NCBI RefSeq assembly: GCF_000091045.1
Contig: NC_006681.1
Coordinates: 252,001-316,000 of the forward strand
DNA length: 64,000 bases
Origin: Cryptococcus deneoformans JEC21
Lineage: Eukaryota; Basidiomycota; Tremellomycetes; Tremellales; Cryptococcaceae
Reading direction: 5' to 3'
Part shown: positions 1 through 10,793 of the stretch, in pieces
Layout: each line of letters starts with the position of its first letter
How positions within the stretch are numbered: position 1 is the first letter of the stretch
The notes under the pieces: model-generated
Database searches by the model: none
Told to the model about the DNA's origin: nothing
What the model saw: only the letters and a program-made list of their open reading frames with translations
Made by a program: the position numbers and the translations under genes

Positions 1-2185
1 ATGCACAGCAGTCACAATCAAGGGTATCTTTCATTAGTCACTCACGTCAATAGAAACGATCTGTTAAGTTTGTCAGCTCATCCCACTTGATTCGAAAATC
101 TGAACACACATGATAATGATCCAACGCCTCCAAGAAATCCGCTCTGGTCATGATACGCCTCGCCTCCTCATAAGTCACCTTGGGAAGATGTATATCTGCG
201 CTTGATATTTCTCTTGGCGGGGTGACGTTTACAGCGCTTGAAGAACGCTTGTGATCATCCTCCTTTTCAAGATGAGCATCATCGGGAGATTCCAGAGGAA
301 TTGGCGGGAAAATGGATGGGTAAGGGGGAAGAGGCTCAGCAGCGTTGGCCAAGTGTCGCAGAATGAGCCATGAGCAGCTAGTTGAAGTCAGAGCCCGGTC
401 TCTGATAACAGCCATTTACCTACCTTGCCCATCTATGAAAGTACAGGGTGAAGGGTGTGATTAGCTAGCATTCTCTGTTCCGAACATCTATGCCTACTTT
501 TGCTCATCCCTACAAAACAAATCAGTACTGATGTCTTTAAGCAGGACGAACATACTTACATAACGTCATCATCATGTTCAGGGATCAGACCAATCCTATT
601 TGTCGTCAGCCCTCAAATTTCAATCCACTCGAATGTAGACACACTTTGATAAAAGCCACTGCTTTTCGTCTTCAATCATCGCTTGTGCCTCTTCTGCTCG
701 TATTGTCAGCCAATTTTCAATATTATCGTCGTTACTCACCCAGCATATCATCTGCCCTGGCAACTCTTGCAAGATAACTCGTTCGTCCACCAACAAGTTC
801 ATACACTCTCCTCAACACTGAATCATTCTCAAGCTCAAGATCACCTGATACCAAACTCCTCGCGGATTGGTTGGCCAGTTCTTGTCGACGGAGATGTCTG
901 AGCGCACGTAGTGATTCTGCAGCTGAAAGGTCGTAGACTGAGAGGATACGCATACGAGAAGCATTCTTCTTCATGACGTCGAGGCACCAGTAATCATCAC
1001 TGGAGAAAACCATAGTAAGGATTCCCTATAAAGTTCGTTAGCTATGAGCCCGTGTATAAGTGACAGGACGTACACCCTCAGCCCAAGCTTCGGCTCGTTG
1101 CTGCAGCTGATGCAAAATTCCATGTCCCTCCGGTGTGTTGGGGAAAAGATGTATATCTATTTTTTGTTAGCCCAACCTCAATGCTGATAAAACGGAACTC
1201 GCTGTTAAACACCATGACCAACGGTCTCCCATTTTTCAGCGCGTATCTCAGAGCCACCTTTTCAAGCTTGTTCAACGCCCTTTCAATGTCCAGTGCTGGG
1301 CCGCCATTACGCGGGTCGGCTCGAGAGAACAGAGAACCCTGCCAGTCTTCATAATAGTCGAAATCTAGAGCTTTACCGAACCGTAGTCGAAAAACTTCCA
1401 AATCAGGATGAGCTGCAGTTTGAGTCAGTCGATTGCCATGCAAACCATATGATTCCACATGCCTTCACAGAAAGATACACCGTCGGCATTGATCTTTCGC
1501 ATAGCGCTGTGAATCACATCAGGTAGAACTCGACTGGTGAAAGATGGGCGCTTACTCGAGTATCATAGTACCTTTCCCTGTCCCCTTAGGGCCGATGACA
1601 AGATAGTAACCGCCTTTTTCTTCTCCTCTGACAATACCATCGATCAATGGCTGCTCCCTTCTTTTTACATGGGAAGCATTGGGGCCATTGAGCTTTGACA
1701 ATTCCAAGGCTGGATCCTGTGCAAATGGTTAGTCGATGAGCCGCTGCCGTCGCATAGGCCGGGACGATGATACACTCACATATCCAGGTTCAAATGCCCT
1801 CATAATCTATATGAATTATTAGTAAATATATTTTCCCGTGTTCATAAACTGGATAGCCTACACGGTGAAGCACATGCGCCTTGTACCACTCCAGATAAGC
1901 CATTCCACCACCAAAGACTATTCCCAAGCCCACTATAGTGGTCAATGCGGCTTGGAAAGAAGGACTAGAGAGCCATTCCGTCCAGAAAGTCTTCTCCTGT
2001 TTACCATGATACCGATACTGTTCTGACTGCTGGGGCGATGAAGAGAGATTGCCTGATGGGCCTACAGGAGACTGTGGGACGGGTGGATTCGGCCAAGATG
2101 GGATGTTGAGACGGTGGAAAGTTGATGAGAATGGTCGAGATCGAGATGGTATCCGTCTTGCTAGGGTTAATATAGGCCTGTTCAT
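1..2185 (-). CDS. Mitochondrial membrane-anchored P-loop ATPase (partial, 3' end beyond window)
   Basis: The protein starts with a Arg/Ser-rich, mitochondrial-type presequence (MNRPILTLARRIPSRSRPFS) and has one membrane segment at about residues 80-100 (TTIVGLGIVFGGGMAYLEWY), followed by a nucleotide-binding domain. The Walker A motif GPKGTGKGTM is encoded near 1560-1600. A Walker-B-like strand (RPLVMVFNSEF) ends in N-S-E rather than the usual D-E. Further exons carry sensor-like helical segments (YDLSAAESLRALRHLRRQ). There are many introns, including one of 37 nt at 1157-1193. The last visible splice leads to the short exon IVSID near 45-60, after which the gene leaves the window. I recognise it only as an AAA/archaeal-ATPase-like family member found in fungal mitochondria; no substrate can be named. 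The start at 2185 is supported by the presequence. Confidence 0.75.
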
Positions 2186-2469
2186 AGTACACCTAGGTAA
2201 AAATCAGGAGTATATTTATGTTAGATCACAGCATTCGACCGGGCCAGACAAGAAAGGAAAGAGTCAAAGTCAACATCACACGTCATGACTTTTTGTGATG
2301 ATGGTGCCTGATTTTTGTTGAGTGATCCTGAATCGCCGAAAGCGTCAACAAAACAAACATGTCCTTCGTCTCCTCTTGATAGACTGCTTTCTTCAACTAT
2401 ATATATAACATTTCCACCCCATGTCTCTCCGCAACTAACCCTCTGCATACGCCACCCACCTCCCACCAC
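2186..2469. promoter_or_regulatory. Divergent promoter region, ATPase / kinesin
   Basis: These 284 bases separate the two start codons and must hold both promoters. The right half is pyrimidine-rich on the + strand just before the kinesin start (ctctccgcaactaaccctct, then a CACCCACCTCCCACCACATG context). No specific factor site is convincing. Confidence 0.5.
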
Positions 2470-5400
2470 ATGTCTCTATCTCCCAACAAATCAACACTTT
2501 CACGACAACCATCTTCCCCGTCTCTCGCAGTAGGTCTACCGCCGGCTCTCCCGGAGAGCAATATCATGGCTCCCTCCACCACATCGCCTAGCAAGCTACC
2601 CAAGTCAAGAATACACAGGGGAGACGTAGAATCCACAGAGAGCAGCGACGCAGAAGAAGACGTCAGAAACCACACTAAAACGCCCAAGAGAAAGGTCATT
2701 AACACTGAACCAGTGTCAATGTCGAGTAGCAACAAAGCAAAGAAGCGAGAGACACTGGCAGAGAGGCTGGCTGCGGCTGCCGTGGGGAATATCAAGGTCA
2801 AAGTCAAAAGCAGTTCTAGTGTGAATGATGGCCTCAAAGCGTCAAATAGCGCTTCAACTTTGACTACCGCCAGTGCAAGCACCTCCGCTATGGTCCAAAC
2901 CCCACCTGCACAGGCTAGAACATCTATGATGATACCTAGTACGATGCCTGCTCAGAGAACTTCTCGTCCTTCATCAGGATCCAATTCCTCTGACAAGGTT
3001 GTCGTTTGTGTGAGGTATGTTATCCAGTTCCAATGGCAAAACTAGATCACTAAGCCATGTGTAGAATAAAGCCCACCCAAAGTTCATTCAGCTCTATGGC
3101 CTACGAGATCACATCGACATCACTTACATTGTCTGACAATCACCCAAAGGTTAAACAACGAGGAGGAAAAGCTGGAAGAGAGGATACTTATACATACACA
3201 TTTGGCAAGCGAAGTCTGATAAACCGTCGATCAAAGCTTACCATTCATTCAGACAAACTCCTTGAATATCCTTCGAAAACACCAGAACTTTATGTTGACA
3301 AAGTTGCGCCTTTAATTGATAAGGCAATGAATGGTTTCAACAGTACAGTCTTTGCTTATGGTCAAACTGGAAGTGGAAAATCTTTCACAATGGTAAGCAG
3401 TACCCTGTCTTCTTACTCATAAATACGCCATCTCGCTCACTTTTTGTCCACAGACTGGCATACCGACAGAACTTGGTATAATTCCATGTGCCGTCGATGG
3501 CGTCTTTGACGCCATTACTGAGGTATATTGTGCTCTGAACACTAAGAGGATTCATCTGACGGCTTGATAGGAACCCGACCGAGCATTCTTATTGCGGGTG
3601 TCATATATTGAAATCTACAATGAGACACTTCGAGATCTATTAAACTTCAAAAAGGGACCTCTGAGGGACGATGAAAAGCCGTCAATCCATACCTCAAAAG
3701 GCAAGGTCTACGTCGAACCTCTGGTAGAGGAGATCGTCTCTACTCCCGAAGATGTCATGGAACTTTTAGAGAAAGGCAATGCACAAAGAAGGATTGGTGC
3801 CACAGATTGGGTATCTGCCATGGCCTAAATCTAGTAAAGATACGTGGCTGACTTTTCACCTAGAATGAGCGATCATCACGATCACACTGCGTTTTCACTA
3901 TTGTAATAGAGTCTAGACCAAGAGATGGTGACGGCGATGAGGACATCAGATTGTCGCGTTTGGTGAGTATATCACTTGCGTCCCGGATTTGAATCTAACA
4001 GCAGTTGATTGCCTAGAATCTTATTGACTTAGCCGGTTCTGAAAAAGCTGTCTCAGATTCGGAGAGGCGTGGTGAAGGAAAACATATCAATCAAAGGTGG
4101 GAAAGATATATGAGCCCGGCGGACCTGAAGGGATATGGACTGATTGACGGTGATAGTCTCTTAGCGCTGCGTGAGGTAATCAACAAGCTCACAGAAAAGA
4201 CCAAAGCTTCGTGAGTATTTGAACCTTTGGGAGACATCGGAGACGGACGACTGCTAATTGAAATGGGTTTAGACATATCCCTTACCGTAACTCTAAACTG
4301 ACGCATCTCTTGGAGAATGCCCTCGGAGGTGACTCCAACATCTGTGTGATCTGCACGTAAGTATGTTCTCAGGTGATAAGAGCTTCAGTTGACGTCTGTC
4401 AGACTGTCAGCTGAGGAAGAACATTGCGGTGAGACTCTGGAGACTCTTAAGTTCGCTGGTCGATGTTCCCAAGTGAAGACAAACGCCAAGAAGAACATTG
4501 TAAGTGTGTTGAGATAACCATGAGCTCCCAAGACTCACATAAAACAGCTTCCTGCTTCTGAGCGAGCTTTGATTCGAGCGAAAGATCAAGAAATTGAGGA
4601 ATTAAGGGCTAGGCTTACGGGTCTTACCAATAGCAGACCGAGCAAAATGGAACCTGACACTGATCAAGTTACCGATGTGCGTCGTCCTTTTACTATGTGG
4701 CCACCTTTTGTTTATACTTCGATAGTTGGCCGAATCTGTGGCCGCCATGGAGGCTCGAAAGGCAAAACTGACCGCTCAGCTGGCTAAACTCAATTCTGAA
4801 ATCCTTACTTCTGAACTTCCTCGACATTCCTCCACCATCATGGGTGTCCCTATGTCACCTCCCAAGCCCAAACGCAGAAGAATTAGCGACTTTTCTGCAA
4901 TAATGTCAACTGGTTCAGACCGGATAGGCTTGGGGATGGGCACTCCCAAGAAGGTGGACAGAAGAGCAGTTAGTGGGTTGACGAGGGTTCAAGAAGAGGA
5001 AGATGCGCCAGGAATCATGGGAAGACTGTCTGCCATCGGTGACAATGGCGTACCAGTAAGCAGATGGTCTCCTCGTCATTTGCCCTCATATTTATACTGA
5101 CAGTATTCTAGAATTTTGACCACGATATTGCGTTGGCAACATTGAGAAAAAGTCTAAGGCAGAAGGAAGAAGAGCTTTCTCTTGCCAACCGGAATCTTGC
5201 ATCTGCCTTGTCCCGAGCCTCTCAATTGTCAGAGAGAGACGAACGTATTGCGGCCCTCAGCAGCGAATTATCCACCACCCTCAAATCTCTTTCCGCATTG
5301 CAAGCCACGCTTCGGACTACCGAAACTGACCTTCGAGATCGCAATTCACAACTTGAAACTACTCGAGCTGATCTAGTAGCTACAATCGAAGATAAGGCCA

Positions 5401-8400
5401 CCAAGATTGATGAGCTCGAAGAAAAAGTCTTGGAGCTACGAAAGAGCCGAGAAGAGTTGGCCATTGAAGATGAAGGAAGGTTGCAGGAAGTACAGAAGCA
5501 GTTGGACATGGCAGTGAAGGATAAACAGGAAATTGAGCAAAGAGTCAAGCTATTGGAAGACGAAGCTGCAGCTCGAAAAAAGGCCGAAGAGGGGGAGAAA
5601 GATGCCAGGAGAGAAGTGGAAAGCATCAAATCTCAATTAGAAGTTCTCCAAAAGGAGCATGCCAGTATCTATTCTTCAGCACAGAATGCCTCGACGAGAT
5701 TTGCGGAGTACGAAACTTCTATCTCGACTCTTACAGCACAGATCAACGATTTGCTCTCTGCCAAATTGTCTCGCGAAACAGCATTGGAAGAACTCCGGAA
5801 TGAACACGCCGAAACAAAAAAGCAACGTGATCGGGCGGCCGAAGATCTGGAAAACTTCCAGAAGGAAGCTATGGCAAACGAGACAAAAGTTCTGGGAGAG
5901 CTAAGAGAGGAGATTGGGAACCTGAGGAGGCTCAGGGAGGATGAAAAAGCGGTCTGGGACAGAAGCAAGGCTGAAATGGAAGCAAGTATTGAGACCTTGA
6001 AGCAAGGTGAGGCCAAATCAAAGGCTCGTCTTGTAGAAGCCCTTAAAACGCTCGAGGATGCAGCTCAAGCCAATCGATCATTGGAGAAGAAGTTATCTTA
6101 CGAGGCTGAAGGGCGTCGTACTGCGCAAGAAGAAAGAGATCAAGCCTTCGAAAAGCTCAAGGAAGCTGCTGGAGTGGCCAACGCTCAGTTAGAACACGAA
6201 ATTACCACTCGACATGAGCTCGAAACCCAGCTCGCATTCCTCAAAGAACAGCTCGATTCCCAGCGGGCTGCTGTTGAGGCGCTCACTCGAAATCTGGACA
6301 CCGAACGGCAATCAGCCAAGGAGCTTGCAAGGCAACTCGACATTACCCAAAAAGAGATGGAAACTCAAGAGTCAAGAATCGAGAAGGCCGTGGACGAGCG
6401 CAAAGATGTTGAAAGACGTCTAAGTGAGATGGAAAGTGCTCTGGAAGCGGGAGAAAAGGAATGGAGGGTCAGGATAGAAGACGAAGCCCATAAGAGGAGA
6501 GAAGCAGAAGAGAAACTGAATGAATTGGAGAAGTTGCGAGAAGTTGGAACTTCTGCAGAAACGGAGCTGCAAATGAAACTAGATGTGGAGGCAAAAGCCA
6601 GGGAAGAGCTTGAGCAAAGATTGAAGGGCGTGGAGAAAAGGCACACGTCTTTCAAAGCTCTAGAGAATGATCTGCGGAAGCAGCTCGAGGCCCAGGTCAC
6701 CAGTAGGGAGAACGTTGAAAGCAAGCTCCAAGAAATCACGTTATTTTGGGAATCTGAAAATGCGCAACTCCGTCAACAGCTTCAGTCCGCCGTCAGTCGC
6801 CGTCAAGAGGTCGAAGAGGACCTTACCGCACTTCAACATCAGCATGACACCATAACCACCTCTGAAGCTGGGCTGCGCAAGATACTCGAGGTGGAATCGA
6901 CTGCTCGTAGGGTTGCGGAAAAGAAAATCATTCAACTGGGTCGTCAGCGTGAAGCGTCAAGCTCTGAGGCGGCAAGCCTTCAAAAGAAGCTCGGCGATGA
7001 ACAAATGGCTAGAGAAGAACTCGAGAGAAGGCTACAAGACACGGAGGGTCGTTTGCAGAGTGAGATGGAAGAGCTGCGAGTCAAAGATGAGGCAGAGTTC
7101 AAGAACAAGCAAGAGGCGGAAAGGAAGTTTACCGAGCTGATTGAGAAGCAGTGTATCAGTGAGACCGCCAATCAAGATATGCAGAAGCGCGTCGAAGCAG
7201 AGATCGTTGCTCAACAAATAGCCAACGACAACGTCTCCGCATTGAAAGAAAAGCTAGAGGCGGCTTCCTCAACTGAGCAACGGCTCCACCAACGTCTCAG
7301 CGAGGAATCAGTTTCTCAGGCTCAATTGCGTGAGCAGCTTGAAGTGGCTGCTTTGACGGAACAACGACTACGGCAACTTCTTGAGGCAGAGTCTGCCTCC
7401 CGGCAAGCTGCGGAGAAGGAACTGAGTGAAGTCTTTGCCTCCTCAAAGACCGATTCTGAGAAACAGAAAGACCTCGGGGCGGAACTGGCCGAACATCGGA
7501 CGGCTAATCAAAAGCTTACCTCTCTTGAAGCCGCTCATACCGAGTTGCAAGCTCAATTCAAGGCCCACAAAACCGCTTCAGAGGCTGCGCAGAAGGACGC
7601 TAAAGCCGAGTATTCCAAGGAGGTGAATACCCTCAGGAAAGAGTTGCTCGTCCTTCGGGAGTCTTTAAGCACGGCAAAGGCTGAAGCGAGTGACGCCAAA
7701 ACTGAGGCCGACGCACATCGCGAAAAAGTCACTAAGCTTGCCAAAGATGTTGTCGAGCTAGAAGCCCGCCATAAGGAGAATAAAACACTTTCTTCGTCAA
7801 CTTCTGTCTCCGCTCGACTCCGCACACTTTCCACCCCAGGTCCTTGGGTCAATAGTGGAGAGATGGGTGATGCTTCGATTAAAGGCATGAAGGCAAGAGA
7901 ACTCAAGGGCACAACCGCTGGATTTGGTGCAGGAGAGAGAGAAAGCTCTATGGCCAGACTGCATGTTGGGCATAAGGATGAGATTGAGAGATTGGAGAAG
8001 GTGGTAGAGGTGCAGAAGGGAATCATCGACGAGCAACGAATGAAGATTGAAAGGTGGTCCAAGGTGAGTGCTTCCCCATGGTGCGACATGTCAGTGCTAA
8101 ACAGAGCCTTGTAGGAGATGGAGAAGCAGCGTGAGATTGTGCGATTACTCACGAACGACACAACCAGTACCTCGTTGTCTCCCTCTTCTCCCCTCCCGCC
8201 CAACAGATTTCGAGGAAAATCACATTCCATCTCCCACTCCCCCACCGAATCTCCTGCCACCGCAACACCTGCCAAGGGCTTCCCCTCAACGTTCACCGCT
8301 CGTAACTTGGCTCTTCCCACTACTCCCACTCCGTTGCCCATGCACTCCAGCCAATTTAGCAATGCGTCTGTGAGGAAAGGAAGGAGGGTAACCATAGAGC

Positions 8401-8617
8401 ACGACATTGATCTTTTGATTGGTGAGTTACTACGCATTAACATCCAGGGCAACCACTGATTAACTTTTAATCACCAGAATCAAACAAAGTCAACAGAGCA
8501 AAAGCAATATTCGAAACGCCCGACAAGGGAAGCAAGCAAGGGCCCGCGTCCCCCACAAGGGAGCCTCTCAGAGTGAATCAGGCAACTTGGTCTATCCCCA
8601 GACAGCGCAGGCCTTAA
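2470..8617 (+). CDS. Kinesin with N-terminal motor and long coiled coil (kinesin-7/CENP-E-like)
   Basis: A plus-strand gene of about 1,800 residues. A Ser/Thr-rich extension of about 170 residues precedes the motor, which begins at VVVCVRIKP. The motor shows the P-loop YGQTGSGKSFTM, switch I NERSSRSH, switch II LNIIDLAGSEK, and HIPYRNSKLTHLLENALGG, ending in LETLKFAGRC. From 5133 to about 8060 one exon encodes roughly 900 residues of almost unbroken heptad-rich coiled coil. A Ser/Pro-rich tail follows, ending ...RQRRP at 8615-8617. The motor is split by short introns, including one inside HINQ/SLLALRE near 4096-4159. An N-terminal motor plus long coiled coil suits CENP-E/Kip2-type kinesins, which move on microtubules in mitosis or nuclear positioning. 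The family call is from motif resemblance only. The start at 2470 is the first ATG of the open frame. Confidence 0.88.
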
Positions 8618-9140
8618 TTGTCTGCTCCCAAAGTTCGATTTTTGGGTCCTTCCTGTTTATAATGTGATAATATGATGGGTGTGTATAATCGCTTAGATTA
8701 CGACCATTCAGGGCAATCTCATAAATAGTAGCTTTCCCTTCTTTCGATTTATAATATTCATCCATATTGTTTAAATAGACCTCAAAAGTGACGTACACCC
8801 GGCACTGATTATGCGTACAGAGTACGGGTAAATCATATGTATATAAGTAGATTCTGCGCTGGCCAACTTTTAAGTTTTGATTTTGCAATCATTTCCTTAC
8901 TTCTCGTACTCATTTCTGAACATGATGATCCTTCCTCGTCGCTGGCGGGGGGGGGGGGGGTTCCAACGAACAGCAAAATACATGATGTTATTTAAAAAGA
9001 ATATCAAGTGTTCAGGCACGTCGGTGACGCACCACTAACATTGCGTGTCGCGGGGGACTTTTTGGGTAACGGAGTAGTAGTTCTATGTAATCGTACATCC
9101 CGTCCGTCTCGTCCTCCCTATTTGAATAACGAGAAACCAG
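8618..9140. other. Intergenic region with 14-G homopolymer
   Basis: No supported gene lies between the kinesin and the glycosylase, both on +. The stretch would hold the kinesin 3' UTR and the glycosylase promoter. An unbroken run of 14 G occupies 8947-8960. A 98-codon minus-strand open frame (8592-8888) has no recognisable features and overlaps the kinesin end. Confidence 0.6.
8947..8960 (+). repeat. Poly-G homopolymer, 14 G
   Basis: Fourteen consecutive G residues follow GCTGGC, about 180 bp upstream of the DNA glycosylase start. Runs like this are prone to length change and can form G-quadruplexes; that effect is general knowledge and untested here. Confidence 0.9.
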
Positions 9141-10640
9141 ATGCCATCTACAAGAAGTGAGACAGCTAAGTCAGATCCTGCTCTAGGTATCCCGTCTGTA
9201 ACTAGAGCAGCAAGGACGAACACGACGAGCACTGCTACTTCCAAGCGAGCGAAACCAGATAGTGGAGCACTTTCTCTCTCAGCAGGGAAAGGCCACTTGA
9301 AGCCGTCCAAAAAAAAGCAGAAGGTGGAGCCAAGTATAATGGATATCCAGCCTCCTTCTACAGCTGTTGACCTACCTACGGTTCCTCAACCTACTCTGCT
9401 CCCTCCGACACTGAATTTCAACCTCCCCTCAGCCATATCTCATCTCTCTGCCTTGGACCCGCGGTTTTCACTCTTTTTCGAGCATTTACCTTGTCGACCA
9501 TTTGTGAACCTGGAAGCTATTGATCCCTTCAGGACACTTGTAACTTCCATTATTGGACAACAGGTTTCTTGGATGGCGGCCAGAGCTATAAATACAAGGT
9601 TCAGGGCTTTGTTCGGGTTTACACATGAGAAGGAGGGGTTCCCTTCACCTCAAATGGTCCTTATGCAAGATGTAACATCACTGAAAGGAGTTGGTTTGAG
9701 CGGAAGAAAGGCGGAGTACGGTATGTAGATTGAATATATCTCAGTATTCACGATGCTAATCTGTCGTCCTTCAGTTTTGTCGCTGGCTGACCACTTTGCC
9801 TCCGGTCAACTGTCAACTCAATTGCTGCAAAGTGGAACAGACGAAGAAATTTCAAAAGCTCTCATTGCTGTCCGCGGTATTGGGCAATGGACAGTAGACA
9901 TGTTTATGATATTCTCTCTTCGTCGCCCAGACATTTTGGCCGTGGGCGACTTGGGTGTACAGAAGGGTCTTCTCAAATGGGCTTTAGCTGCTCATGGTGC
10001 ACTAGAAAAGAAATCTTCTGGTACCAACACACCCAAGAAGACCAAGGGAAAAGCCAACAAGGGCGAGAAGAAGGAAGTCAAGGAAGAGGTTGATGATAAG
10101 GGGGAAGGTGAGCTGGATACGAACATAAAAGGAAGTACTCCAGTCAAGCATGTGACCTCGAGCGCTTTTCCTCCTACGCCATTGACTCCTAACGACACAT
10201 CCGAGAACCCTCTACCTAAAATGGGCGCCTTACATACGCCTGCGGCCCCATCAGGTGCAAGCGTTGCACAAGGGCCTCGAACACCATCCACACCATCTGC
10301 TATGCCCCGCGAAACTGTCGAAGTTCCACCAAAGACACTTCCGGGCCCGACTCCGGAGGTGATGCTTACAGCCCCATTAGAACATCCTGATTGGGACCCC
10401 CATCGTGCCGTTCCGTTACTAGAAGGTCTGTCTGTAGATATTCTGAAATCCCGCTTGAACGGAAAGAAAGTCAAGTGAGTCTTTGCCTCTCAGATGATAC
10501 GACATATCCATCGCTAATTTCAATTGTGCTCCAGGGGCGGAGCCTATTTGACACCAAAGGAAATGGAGGCTCTCACTGAAGGGTGGAGACCATATAGATC
10601 GTTGGCAGTGTTCTACATGTGGCCTGTCGCTGGAGAATGA
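9141..10640 (+). CDS. MAG1: DNA-3-methyladenine glycosylase II (AlkA/Mag1 family)
   Basis: This base-excision repair enzyme removes alkylated purines such as 3-methyladenine in the nucleus. After a basic, Ser/Thr-rich N-terminus of about 75 residues comes the HhH-GPD core: FRTLVTSIIGQQVSWMAARA, then LKGVGLSGRKAEYV, then the helix-hairpin-helix AVRGIGQWTVDMF. The catalytic Asp is in LAVGDLGVQKG, the usual position about 20 residues after the hairpin. Introns of about 50 nt lie near 9721-9774 and 10476-10534. The C-terminus (EGWRPYRSLAVFYMWPV) is the family's closing helix. Between the Asp region and that helix lies a Lys/Glu- and Pro/Thr-rich insertion of roughly 130-150 residues, about 10000-10400, absent from bacterial AlkA. 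The stop is at 10638-10640. Confidence 0.93.
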
Positions 10641-10793
10641 TCACCCCAAAGCCTTCCGTGAACGCATAGTAGTATCCAGCGCTCTTCAAAATGCATCTGT
10701 AGCTACGTATTGTAACATATAATTGTTTCCCAAAACACCATACAAATCCTACACCTCTAACTCGTTACATCCTAATTTTTCGATAGCCAAGGT

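Noticed and set aside
7553..8452. 299-codon minus-strand open frame
   Set aside because: Antisense shadow of the kinesin coiled-coil coding region.
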